Source: Marinomonas sp. CT5
GTDB taxonomy: Bacteria; Pseudomonadota; Gammaproteobacteria; Pseudomonadales; Marinomonadaceae
NCBI RefSeq assembly: GCF_018336975.1
Contig: NZ_CP025572.1
Coordinates: 2,556,639-2,620,638, forward strand
DNA: 64,000 nucleotides
Direction: 5' to 3'
A program made the translations under genes and the position numbers. Positions 20,653-28,312 of this stretch are shown one piece after another. The notes beneath the pieces were generated by a model that saw only the letters and a list, made by a program, of their open reading frames with translations, had not been told where the DNA came from and made no database searches. Numbering within the stretch: the stretch's first letter is position 1; the number at the start of each line of letters is the position of its first letter.

Positions 20653-22374
20653 ATGCTAAACCCTAGCATCATAGTTAATATCATTTTGCCTGTTAACATT
20701 ACGTGGCAATCAGTTACAGCGCTCATCAATGCACTGACAGCGTATTTGAACCAAGATATTCGCCTAACTATTTGTTTAGGCTTCAATTACAGGCAAGGAA
20801 CTCTAGGTGTCCAAGGCATCTATCAAGAGTTGAATGACAAACTGAAAACTCTTCTCGTGGAAAATGAGGAAAATAATGTCGTAATCCAATCCTGCCTTAT
20901 CGAATTTACAGGCGAGTCCTTTCCCTATGGCAAGGTTCGCAACGCATTGATGAAACACAATATTACCCAAACGGCGATAAATAACGACTTGAAACTTGGG
21001 TTAATCCCTTATATCAGCTTCCAAGACTCTGATGATTCTTTGCGGACAGTTACAGATTTACGTAGCGGAGAATTAGTCAGCCTAAATGTATTTAACTATC
21101 TGTATGATTTTATCAGACAATCCATGGAACAATATCAACCCGAATATATATACGATGATGTCGTCTTGGCAACATTGTACCAATATCCTCCCATAGTTAG
21201 TTTTGGTTACACTCCCAGCCAAGCCAACTTGCAAGAAGTCTCTAAAGACACACGCCAACAACTTTTGTTGCAACAAATCAGAACAGATATGCTCGCAAGA
21301 GATATAGCAGTAAGAAGCTGCGGCGGATATCTACCAGAACCCAACTTGTTTGTGTTAGGGGAATTTTGTCTAGATCCGAACGTACTGTTTGGCGATAAAC
21401 AAGGTGAGAGTCATAAACTGGTACATACTTTCACGCAAGCCATTATGAAACGCTATGAGTCCAAAGTGAATGAACAAACTTGGGTGCAAATGAAGTCTCA
21501 GAATATAGTGACTTCACAACTATTCATGGGTGTACCGACTGACTTAACAAAGTACTTGGGCTTGAATAACAACAGTACCTCGATAAACAAAATAAACCCC
21601 CAACATACTTCGTTATTAAATAACACCATGAACGCTTTCATGTTTGAACGTGCCGATAAGTCAGGCATGAGATGGGGCAGTGTAAGAGAAGGCCTGCAAA
21701 AATATATTAATGAACAAGAACATCTCGACATGGCCGATATCATTCAATGGCTAAAAGAAAACGGTGTACCTGAAATATCACCATTAAAAAAGGGACAATT
21801 GTCACGGATGTATACCGACAGCAGCATGAGTTTTCAAGATATTAACGATATAGCGTTTCAATCAAGCATCATATTGGCCTCGAGTCTTTTAGTCGAACAC
21901 TACGATAGACAAGTGAATACAATACAGAAGTTGATCAGTGGCCAAGGCAATGGTGATACCAGACATCAAATAGCTGGGGATGGACATTGTTTTTACCGCA
22001 GTGTTCAACATCAGGCAAAAGCAGATAACTCAGGTCATTTTGAAATCAGGGTTGATGGCCAGGAGACATTAAGAAATTCGATAGCACAATTCATTACTGA
22101 CCACCAAGAAGAATTCATTGCTTTTTTTACTTCACAACAAGCATTGATGACTGAAGTTCAATCAATAAGAAACGGAGGCTGGGCTGGTCCTATTGCCATT
22201 AGAGCTACGGCGATTGTATTAAACACAAACATTAGCGTCGTTAATGCTCACGGCGAGCCCATCCCAGGAGCCTCAGTGATTTTGGACAGTAACCTGCCGA
22301 CATTAACGATAGTGCATTGTAATTGGCAAGATAGAGACAACCTGGGCCAACTGAATCATTATGATATTCCATAG
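20653..22374 (+). CDS. Large protein with C-terminal OTU-type cysteine protease domain and N-terminal GT-A-like region
   Basis: 573 residues, no signal peptide or membrane segment. Residues about 437-573 match an OTU (ovarian-tumour) deubiquitinase fold: GDGHCFYRSV with candidate nucleophile Cys446, the GGWAGPIAIRATAIVLN block, and NHYDIP at the very end with His569 and Asp571. The N-terminal part opens with a beta-strand-like IIVNIILPVN and contains FPYGKVRN (90-97) and FQDSDDS (123-129), which resembles the DxD metal site of GT-A glycosyltransferases; that reading is inference. Bacteria lack ubiquitin, so OTU proteins are usually host-directed effectors or polyprotein processors. It lies alone between a dead phage tail gene and IS110, and no immunity-like partner is adjacent. 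Confidence 0.72.
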   Translation: MLNPSIIVNIILPVNITWQSVTALINALTAYLNQDIRLTICLGFNYRQGTLGVQGIYQELNDKLKTLLVENEENNVVIQSCLIEFTGESFPYGKVRNALMKHNITQTAINNDLKLGLIPYISFQDSDDSLRTVTDLRSGELVSLNVFNYLYDFIRQSMEQYQPEYIYDDVVLATLYQYPPIVSFGYTPSQANLQEVSKDTRQQLLLQQIRTDMLARDIAVRSCGGYLPEPNLFVLGEFCLDPNVLFGDKQGESHKLVHTFTQAIMKRYESKVNEQTWVQMKSQNIVTSQLFMGVPTDLTKYLGLNNNSTSINKINPQHTSLLNNTMNAFMFERADKSGMRWGSVREGLQKYINEQEHLDMADIIQWLKENGVPEISPLKKGQLSRMYTDSSMSFQDINDIAFQSSIILASSLLVEHYDRQVNTIQKLISGQGNGDTRHQIAGDGHCFYRSVQHQAKADNSGHFEIRVDGQETLRNSIAQFITDHQEEFIAFFTSQQALMTEVQSIRNGGWAGPIAIRATAIVLNTNISVVNAHGEPIPGASVILDSNLPTLTIVHCNWQDRDNLGQLNHYDIP

Positions 22375-22729
22375 GCCCTATTAAGGCAGGAAAGGCCTGA
22401 CAGGCATCACACTGCATGGGTAACTGTCAGATTAAGTCTGAATTACTACAGCTGAGTATCAATCTCGCTTTATCGCATAACATCTATGGACACCCCGTTT
22501 TTTGCAAGCAAAATCAAGATCTAACAAGAGTCGTTTTGCAGCCATCTATTCGGATTTTTGTTAAAGCTCTTTTGGCTTTTATCCCTGATGAACTCCGCTG
22601 ACTTGGTTCTAATCATTTTGGCGTTTTCAAAGAAACGATGTTAGTCCCAGAATTTCCTAGTCACGGTCTTACCTATATTGTCATCACTCTTTTTTACTAA
22701 GCAAAACTTGGTGTATCACTCTTTAAAAT
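22375..22729. other. Intergenic DNA between the OTU gene and IS110
   Basis: 355 bp without a supported gene; a 61-codon rightward ORF has no ribosome site or family resemblance. The right part presumably contains the non-coding end of the IS110 element, whose exact boundary I cannot fix because IS110 elements lack long terminal repeats. Confidence 0.45.
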
Positions 22730-23749
22730 TTAGATCGTTTGAGCCTGATATTTTTGATCTCGTGCCAGTATCGCCCAAACAACTCTTACCAATTTATTTG
22801 CTAATGCAACAATGACTTTGTTTTTATGCATTCTTAATAGCAAACTCGTAATCCATTCATAATAAGGCTTTCCCGGTTTTGAATGCCTTATTACTGCTCT
22901 AGCTCCATGACTAAACAATCGCCTTAAATACGAATCACATCGTTTACTAATCCCCAACAAAAGTGACTTTCCTCCACTTGAATGCTGGCTCGGTACCAGA
23001 CCCAACCACGCGGATAGCTGACGACCAGATTCAAACTCTTTTGCATCGCCAACACTAGCGACTAAGACTGAAGATGTTAAGCGCCCAATGCCAGGGATCT
23101 CTCTAATTGCTTGGCATTGACTGCTTTCTTTGCTCGCACTATTAATCTGATTGTCTAGACTTTCAATATAGTTTTCTATGTCCATCAAGCGAGACTGCAT
23201 AGATTTAACATGATGACACAAAATCCTAGGTAAGCTTTCTTCGACTACAAAAAAGTCTTCTCTAAACCATATTTGTAAGCGAAACCTTCCTGCAGGAATA
23301 ATCGCCCCAAACTCTTGTAAACTTGCTCTGATTCGATTAATCAAAGCGGTTCTTTCTTTAACCACTCCATCACGCTCCCGGTGGAGCAAAAGTAAAGCTT
23401 GTTGCTCTTCACTTTTGACAGACACAAACCTCATATTTGGTCGGCTAACCGCTTCACAAATGGCTTCGGCATCTGCTGCATCATTCTTATTCGTTTTAAC
23501 ATAGGGCTTTACATATTGTGGTGGCATCAACTTCACAGTATGGCCTAATTTCTTTATCTCTCTCGCCCAATAATGAGAGCTACCGCACGCCTCCATTCCA
23601 ATCAAAAAAGGCCCTATGTTGCTTAAAAATTTAAGAACTTGGTTTCGACGTAATACCTTATTAATAAGTTTTTTCCCAGCTCGATTAAAAGCGCATATTT
23701 GAAAAACTGACTTGGCTAAATCAATACCAACTGTATAAATCGTATCCAT
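22730..23749 (-). CDS. IS110-family transposase (intact)
   Basis: 339-residue DEDD/serine recombinase of the IS110 family. The N-terminal RuvC-like domain has Asp10 (VGIDLAK), Glu in GMEACGSS and the aspartates of KNDAADAE. The C-terminal Transposase_20 domain has PGIGRLTSS and the SAWLGLVPSQHSSGG block that carries the nucleophilic Ser. The frame is full length, so the element may be active. IS110 elements carry a bridge RNA in a non-coding end, most often upstream of the transposase, which would be to the right of 23749. Confidence 0.93.
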   Translation of the reverse strand: MDTIYTVGIDLAKSVFQICAFNRAGKKLINKVLRRNQVLKFLSNIGPFLIGMEACGSSHYWAREIKKLGHTVKLMPPQYVKPYVKTNKNDAADAEAICEAVSRPNMRFVSVKSEEQQALLLLHRERDGVVKERTALINRIRASLQEFGAIIPAGRFRLQIWFREDFFVVEESLPRILCHHVKSMQSRLMDIENYIESLDNQINSASKESSQCQAIREIPGIGRLTSSVLVASVGDAKEFESGRQLSAWLGLVPSQHSSGGKSLLLGISKRCDSYLRRLFSHGARAVIRHSKPGKPYYEWITSLLLRMHKNKVIVALANKLVRVVWAILARDQKYQAQTI

Positions 23750-23954
23750 AACATCCTCCTTTTAAACTGACCTACTCAGTATAGAAGGGGGTGTCCATTT
23801 CATTATTTTAATAATACGCATGCGCGTTTAGACAATTTCAAAACTATCTAAAAAACCTTATAAGCAATTGAATAGTAAAAGTTTTATAAAGCTATTCACA
23901 AAAGTGAAAACTGGAAAACGAGCATGCGTGTTATTTTTTCTCTGAGGATTCTTA
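23750..23954. other. Probable IS110 non-coding end and flanking DNA
   Basis: 205 bp upstream of the transposase start. It contains CGCATGCGCGTTTA (about 23818-23831), nearly repeated at 24764-24777, and a related ACGCATGCTCG-type sequence on the opposite strand near 23920. The motif may mark cassette or element edges. No gene is seen. Confidence 0.4.
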
Positions 23955-24360
23955 TTCATTGATACTAAAAGACTTTCTCGTTTCCTACCAGCCAAAACAA
24001 CAACTAAAGCCCACTTTTGCAGGCTTTAGTTGTCTACCAATTAGAAGTCTACGAAGTTGCGTTGGGCGTAGTCTTTGACGCGGGTGATGTTGTCGTTTAC
24101 CCAGTCGGGTGTTTGGAGTCGTGCTATTTGCTGTTGGTACATGCGGATGGCTTGTACCATTTCGACGACTTCTTTAGATGGAAGGACAACGGGGTCGCTT
24201 TGTATCTGCATGGATTTGACGATGTTGTTGAGCAATTGCCTTCATTGGAGGGAATAGCTGTCTTTTTCCGCTAGTGCTAGGTTGTCTGTGGTTGGTTTTG
24301 CTCGTGGAGCTGTTTGGAGTAGATAAAAACTAAGTGCTATTTTTCATCTGATCCCAAATT
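23955..24360 (-). repeat. Island repeat, copy 1 (about 0.4 kb, gene fragment plus terminator)
   Basis: First of three copies of a dispersed repeat. Read on the minus strand it holds a hairpin next to the preceding gene's stop (about 24321-24349), a small coding fragment that ends WVNDNITRVKDYAQ-RNFVDF at 24041, and a strong terminator-like inverted repeat (CAACTAAAGCC with its complement). Its reading frame is broken by one base relative to copy 2 near the fragment's start. It lies 19 bp after the stop of the 119-residue gene. Confidence 0.8.
24041..24235 (-). pseudogene. Repeat-borne small ORF, copy 1 (5' frame broken)
   Basis: 64 codons open: VKSMQIQSDPVVLPSKEVVE, then the C-terminal part to RNFVDF. 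Copy 2 supplies the probable original start, MSKTNHRQSSASGNG, so the undamaged product would be about 87 residues. I do not recognise the family. Copy 1 keeps the C-terminus but has one extra base near its 5' end. Confidence 0.45.
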
Positions 24361-24379
24361 CACTTTGTTAACTGTGCCA

Positions 24380-24739
24380 CTAGCCGAGAACCTTAACTTT
24401 GTTTATGTGATTACTAAAAAAGAATGTTGCAAGCTGATTAGCATAACTGTTTAGAGACTCTCCAGACTCCTCAAATTTCTGATAATTTAGCATACTGACT
24501 TCGTAACGTATTCCGTATGTATAACTCCCATCACTATTTCTTGCGATAATGGTGTCGTATTCTGATTCGAGAGTTTGGTTTATTGGAAATGATCCGAACT
24601 CCTCAACTAAACCTTCAATTTCAGCCACTAGCTTTTTGCGACGAACACAAACACCTAACCTACAGTCAACACCCCAGCCATTACTACTATCTAGATTCAG
24701 TAGCTCACTTCTTAATTCTTCAGAGGTAAGTTCTTTCAT
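24380..24739 (-). CDS. Hypothetical protein, 119 aa, in the repeat array
   Basis: Acidic, soluble, no signal peptide, family not recognised. It contains two cysteines in DCRLGVCVRRKK and ends NHINKVKVLG. Repeat copy 1 begins 19 bp after its stop and copy 2 ends 45 bp before its start, so gene plus downstream repeat looks like one cassette. The nearest visible start is the ATG at 24739. Small size and isolation would fit an immunity or stress protein, but nothing in the sequence shows it. Confidence 0.6.
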   Translation of the reverse strand: MKELTSEELRSELLNLDSSNGWGVDCRLGVCVRRKKLVAEIEGLVEEFGSFPINQTLESEYDTIIARNSDGSYTYGIRYEVSMLNYQKFEESGESLNSYANQLATFFFSNHINKVKVLG

Positions 24740-24784
24740 ATTTCGTCAGTTAATATCTTAATAGTGCGCATGCGCGTTTAAAGG

Positions 24785-25212
24785 TTCATTGATACTAAAA
24801 GACTTTCTCGTTTCCTACCAGCCCAAACAACAACTAAAGCCCACATTGGGCTTTAGTTGTCTACCAATTAGAAGTCTACGAAGTTGCGTTGGGCGTAGTC
24901 TTTGACGCGGGTGATGTTGTCGTTTATCCAGTCTGTTTACCTGAATTAAAAAGCTAGTCGTGCTATTTGCTGTTGCTTTTTTTGTTAGGAAAGTGCGGAT
25001 GGCTTGTACCATTTCGACGACTTCTTTAGATGGAAGGACGACGGGGTCGCTTTGTATCTGCATGGATTTGACGATGTTGTTGAGCAGTTGCCTTCTTTGA
25101 GGGAATAGCTGTCCGTTTCCGCTAGCGCTAGATTGTCTGTGGTTGGTTTTGCTCATGGAGCTGTTTTGGAGTAGATGAAAACTAGGTGCTATTTTTCATC
25201 TGACCCCAAATT
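24785..25212 (-). repeat. Island repeat, copy 2 (most complete)
   Basis: 428 bp, clearly homologous to copy 1 from ATTGATACTAAAAGACTTTC (right after 24785) to GATGAAAA...CCCCAAATT (25212). On the minus strand it holds a hairpin with 9-bp arms (25173-25181 with 25193-25201), the ORF start at 25156, a roughly 20-bp insertion that disrupts the end of the ORF (about 24940-24990), and the terminator-like inverted repeat at about 24829-24860. Confidence 0.82.
24815..25156 (-). pseudogene. Repeat-borne small ORF, copy 2 (start intact, C-terminus shifted)
   Basis: Starts MSKTNHRQSSASGNGQ and shares MQIQSDPVVLPSKEVVE with copy 1, then an insertion shifts the frame, so the ending differs from copy 1 and runs through the terminator. 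It is unlikely to make the original product. Confidence 0.45.
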
Positions 25213-25236
25213 TATGGGCTTTGGGGGGTGGTTATA

Positions 25237-25755
25237 TTAAGAGGTTCTGGGTTGTTTTTTGTCTGGCTCCAAACTCGAAGCGCCAAGGTTAAAATCCATA
25301 TAAAAAAAACTGAATTCTTTCTCAAATACTTCACTGTCTAATGCTTGAATTCCTAAAAATGGAGCGGCTCTTTTAATGGCATTTAAAGCGCTTTTATCAT
25401 AAAGTTCATTACCGCTAGACTTAGTAAATTCAACATTTACAAGCTCCCCTGTATGCTTTATTTCTATTTTAACAGATGCTTGCATTCCTTTATAAGCATA
25501 TTCCGGGGATGGAGAGTGCCAATTATAGCTTATAGATTTATACAGATAGTTCGCGCACTCCTGAACAGTAAAGCACGGTTTATTCCTTATAAGGCTATAT
25601 GGATGCGGTTTTGTAGACTTACGATTTTTATTCAACCTTTCATAATCTTTAGCAATTTGAGCTTCAATCTTACTAGTGTCAATCTTATTAGGTTGAGCAT
25701 TATGCACACACCCAGAAATCATTATAAATAGTGTGAATAGAATAATGTATCGCAT
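25237..25755 (-). CDS. TolA/TonB C-terminal-like lipoprotein in the repeat array
   Basis: 172 residues with a lipoprotein signal (LFIMISGC, Cys16) and a C-terminal domain of about 100 residues resembling TolA domain III/TonB_C: VKIEIKHTGELVNVEFTKSS, then YDKSALNAIKRAAPF. There is no coiled-coil TolA middle region and no membrane anchor other than the lipid. It could be a periplasmic partner of Tol/Ton systems or a decoy for colicins or phage that bind TolA; both are inference. Repeat copy 2 starts 24 bp after its stop. Confidence 0.65.
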   Translation of the reverse strand: MRYIILFTLFIMISGCVHNAQPNKIDTSKIEAQIAKDYERLNKNRKSTKPHPYSLIRNKPCFTVQECANYLYKSISYNWHSPSPEYAYKGMQASVKIEIKHTGELVNVEFTKSSGNELYDKSALNAIKRAAPFLGIQALDSEVFEKEFSFFYMDFNLGASSLEPDKKQPRTS

Positions 25756-25808
25756 ATAGTTTCCTTACTATAAAAATATAAACTTATCTTTTTACTATAA
25801 TAAAAACT

Positions 25809-26047
25809 ACAACTAAAGCCCACTTAAGCAGACTTTAGTTGTCTACCAATTAGAAGTCTACAAAGTTGCGTTGGGCGAAGTCTTTGACGCGGGTGATGTT
25901 GTCGTTTATCCAGTCTGGTGTTTGGAGTCGTGCTATTTGCTGTTGCTTTCTTTGTTAGGAAAGTGCGGATAGCTTGTACCATTTCGACGATTTTTTTTAG
26001 ATGGTAGGACAACGGGGTCGCTTTGTATCTGCATGGATTTGACGATG
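25809..26047 (-). repeat. Island repeat, copy 3 (truncated)
   Basis: 239 bp homologous to copies 1 and 2 from ACAACTAAAGCCCAC to CATGGATTTGACGATG, then similarity stops abruptly at 26047. The lost part would include the ORF start and the hairpin. Different DNA with two direct repeats follows, suggesting truncation by another element. Confidence 0.78.
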
Positions 26048-26053
26048 CTAAAG

Positions 26054-26087
26054 TGCAAATTTGTCACAGTAAACTGCAAATTTGTCA
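26054..26087. repeat. Two 13-bp direct repeats, possible insertion-sequence end
   Basis: TGCAAATTTGTCA occurs at 26054-26066 and 26075-26087, exactly 21 bp apart. Phased terminal repeats of this type occur at the ends of IS21-like elements, among others. The block adjoins the broken edge of repeat copy 3 and has no transposase beside it. Confidence 0.5.
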
Positions 26088-26118
26088 ACTTATGGTTCAA
26101 TCAATAGGGGGAGATTAA

Positions 26119-26231
26119 GGTGGCATCTCCACCAGCCGCACCTCGGCACACAAGTCCACCGCTGTGGCTGCTTCCTTCCGGACCTGACCAGATTAACGGT
26201 TTATCGTTGCGAGGGGACCAGCAGAGACACC
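26119..26231 (-). ncRNA. ffs: 4.5S RNA of the signal recognition particle
   Basis: The minus strand contains the SRP RNA apical domain GGTCAGGTCCGGAAGGAAGC, including the GGAA tetraloop and asymmetric loop bound by Ffh. The outer ends pair (GGTGTCTC with the AGATGCCACC side), giving a hairpin of about 113 nt like the bacterial small SRP RNA. Ends are set from base pairing and are accurate to a few bases. Confidence 0.95.
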
Positions 26232-26254
26232 ATAAAGGAGGCCTGTTGACCTTG

Positions 26255-26289
26255 GGGCGCAATTATACGCAGCCAAATTGAAATATCAA
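26255..26289 (-). promoter_or_regulatory. Sigma-70 promoter of ffs
   Basis: On the minus strand TTGATA (26289-26284), 16 bp spacer, TATAAT (26267-26262). The predicted start near 26255 would give a leader of about 24 nt before the mature 5' end, as for E. coli 4.5S RNA, whose leader is removed by RNase P. Confidence 0.85.
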
Positions 26290-26443
26290 CCGCCTTTCTT
26301 ATGTATTTTCAAATACTTATAAATTGTCGTTTACCACCGCCCTTTTCTACTTCCTCTTTACGCTTTTGCTTTTCGTGCCAAGCTATAACGCTGGGGCTAT
26401 TTACGGTAAGATACGCGCCATTCAGAATCATAGGAGTAGCGAG

Positions 26444-27322
26444 TTGAAGCTATTTGTAAAAAACCTAACCCACGTAGATTTTTCCTACTTTGATGCCACA
26501 CGCGGTTTGTTGGGTGAAAGCTGGCAGACAGACATTGTGCTGACAGGCAAGCTAAACGATGAAAGCATGATTTGTGATTTCAGTATCGTGAAAAAACAAA
26601 TCAAGAAATGGTTGGATGAGAATATCGATCACATGCTGGCGATCCCTGCCGAGCATGACGGTGCTACGCTCACGCCATTAGCAAACGATCGCGTATCCTT
26701 TCAGTTCGATCACAGTAAAGTCGCGGCAGACGACAAGCGCGTCTTTCAATGCGATGCACCAGCGCAAGCCATTTGCGTATTGCCCATGGCGGAGATCACT
26801 CCCGAAGCGGCAGCAAAATGGGTAGAGTCAAAGATTCTTAATCTATTACCCGCAGAATTAGCCGAAGTCAGCGTACGTTTTTCACCTGAACCAATATCTG
26901 GCGCTCAGTATCAATACAGCCATGGTTTGAAAAAACACTCAGGGAATTGTCAGCGTATTGCCCACGGTCACCGCTCTACGATTGAGATTTACGCCGATGG
27001 CGTTCGTAATGCAGAGATGGAGCAAGACTGGGCGAATCGTTGGGAAGACATCTATCTTGGCACGCAAGAAGACTTAATTCGCCAAGTCACAGAAAACGGC
27101 GTGGATTACCACTGTTTTAGTTACACCAGCCAGCAAGGTTTGTTCGAACTTAAAATAGACAGCAAACAAGTTTACATGCTGAACTGCGACACGACCGTAG
27201 AATCCCTTTCAGAGCATGTTGCTGACACATTGGCGCATGAACATCCTGGCGTGCATATTGAAGCGCACGGATTTGAAGGAATCGGCAAAGGCGCGATTTC
27301 CGAAAAGAAAGTTTCTCTTTAA
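26444..27322 (+). CDS. Two-domain 6-carboxytetrahydropterin synthase (QueD)-like protein
   Basis: 292 residues from a TTG at 26444, which has TAGGAG 7 nt upstream and begins LFVKNLTHVDFS like PTPS proteins; the frame is open to 26324 but no ribosome site supports an earlier start. The C-terminal half has the zinc and catalytic residues of the QueD/PTPS family: His160, Cys169, His174 and His176 (SGNCQRIAHGH). The N-terminal half repeats the fold (THVDFSYFDATRG, CDFS, DHMLAIP) but lacks HGH. QueD makes a queuosine precursor; whether this fused form does so is inferred only. Confidence 0.8.
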   Translation: MKLFVKNLTHVDFSYFDATRGLLGESWQTDIVLTGKLNDESMICDFSIVKKQIKKWLDENIDHMLAIPAEHDGATLTPLANDRVSFQFDHSKVAADDKRVFQCDAPAQAICVLPMAEITPEAAAKWVESKILNLLPAELAEVSVRFSPEPISGAQYQYSHGLKKHSGNCQRIAHGHRSTIEIYADGVRNAEMEQDWANRWEDIYLGTQEDLIRQVTENGVDYHCFSYTSQQGLFELKIDSKQVYMLNCDTTVESLSEHVADTLAHEHPGVHIEAHGFEGIGKGAISEKKVSL

Positions 27323-27350
27323 CACTGTTTCTCTCAATAAAGGCAGCATC

Positions 27351-27755
27351 ATGGGCTTAAAAGAATATGAAAACCTCGCCAAAGGCGAAACCCTCTCTCT
27401 TGATACGGTTTTAGCAAATCTGAAAACAGACGAACATGGTTTAGTCGCGGCCATTGCGCAGCAACATGATACCGGCGAAGTCTTGATGCTGGCGTACATG
27501 AACGAAAAGTCCATTCGTGAAACGTTAGAAACAGGTCAAGTGTGTTATTGGTCTCGTTCTCGCCAAACCTACTGGCGTAAAGGCGAAAGTTCAGGACATC
27601 GCCAAAGCTTGGTGTCTATGTCTTTTGACTGCGACGGCGACGCTATTTTATTGCAAGTCGACCAAAAAGGGCCGGCTTGCCACACCAATCGTCGGGATTG
27701 TTTCTTCTTCAAAGTCGATGGTGACAAAGTCGTGATTGACAGCGCACCAATATAA
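27351..27755 (+). CDS. hisI: Phosphoribosyl-AMP cyclohydrolase
   Basis: Third enzyme of histidine synthesis. It opens the adenine ring of PR-AMP. The 134 residues carry YWSRSRQTYWRKGESSGHRQ and the metal site CDGDAILLQV with HTNRRDCFF. It is a stand-alone HisI without the HisE domain and without other his genes nearby. The ATG at 27351 gives the usual N-terminus; earlier in-frame starts lie inside the QueD-like gene. Confidence 0.95.
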   Translation: MGLKEYENLAKGETLSLDTVLANLKTDEHGLVAAIAQQHDTGEVLMLAYMNEKSIRETLETGQVCYWSRSRQTYWRKGESSGHRQSLVSMSFDCDGDAILLQVDQKGPACHTNRRDCFFFKVDGDKVVIDSAPI

Positions 27756-27779
27756 AGCAGAAAAACGTACAAAAATAAA

Positions 27780-28235
27780 GGTTCTGCGATTGAAGCCGCA
27801 CGTGCTGGGGAGCAAGGTCGAGGATTCGCCGTCGTGGCTGACGAAGTAAGACATCTTGCTCAAAACACACAAAATGCCACACAAGAAATCGAAAAAATGA
27901 TCGCCTTGTTGCAAACTGGCACTAGCTCAGCAGTTAAAGCCATGTCTTCAAGTCACAAGCGTTCTACCGAAGCCGTCGAACAAGTGAAGCATGAAGAAGC
28001 CTCGCTGCGTAACATCACAGAATCGGTGTATACCATTCGTGATATGAACGACAAAATATCTGCCACCGCTGAAGAGCAAGCCTCGGTCACCGCAGAAGTC
28101 AGCCGCAACGTGGAAAACATTAACGAGATTGCCTCACGCACCACAAAATCCATTCACTCAATCAGTCATTCCGCAGAGCAGCTGGCTTCATTAGCCACTC
28201 AGTTGTCGACAAAAATCAGCTACTTCAATGTCTAG
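27780..28235 (+). pseudogene. 3' fragment of a methyl-accepting chemotaxis protein
   Basis: In frame from about 27780 the sequence encodes [20 protein letters not shown] and the rest of the cytoplasmic signalling hairpin and C-terminal methylation helix, to a normal stop. The N-terminal sensor, membrane segments and HAMP region are missing, and no start or ribosome site precedes it; hisI ends 24 bp upstream. It is a deletion remnant. Confidence 0.88.
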
Positions 28236-28270
28236 ACCTAACGCTGTATGATCTTCTAAGTTAAGATCTA

Positions 28271-28297
28271 AGGGGAAGCCATTCGCTTCCCCTTCAT
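28271..28297 (+). terminator. Terminator between the MCP remnant and the yafJ-like gene
   Basis: Perfect 9-bp stem AGGGGAAGC (28271-28279) with its complement (28285-28293), loop CATTC, then a short T-rich tail. Confidence 0.7.
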
Positions 28298-28312
28298 TCC
28301 TAGGAGAAAATC

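Noticed and set aside
22416..22601. Rightward 61-codon ORF after the OTU gene
   Set aside because: No ribosome site, no recognised motif; considered as an immunity partner but not supportable.
23955..26047. Integron attC sites
   Set aside because: The hairpins lack the paired RYYYAAC/GTTRRRY core and no integron integrase is in the window.
26324..26443. N-terminal extension of the QueD-like protein
   Set aside because: Hydrophobic in-frame stretch without ribosome site; TAGGAG points to the TTG at 26444.
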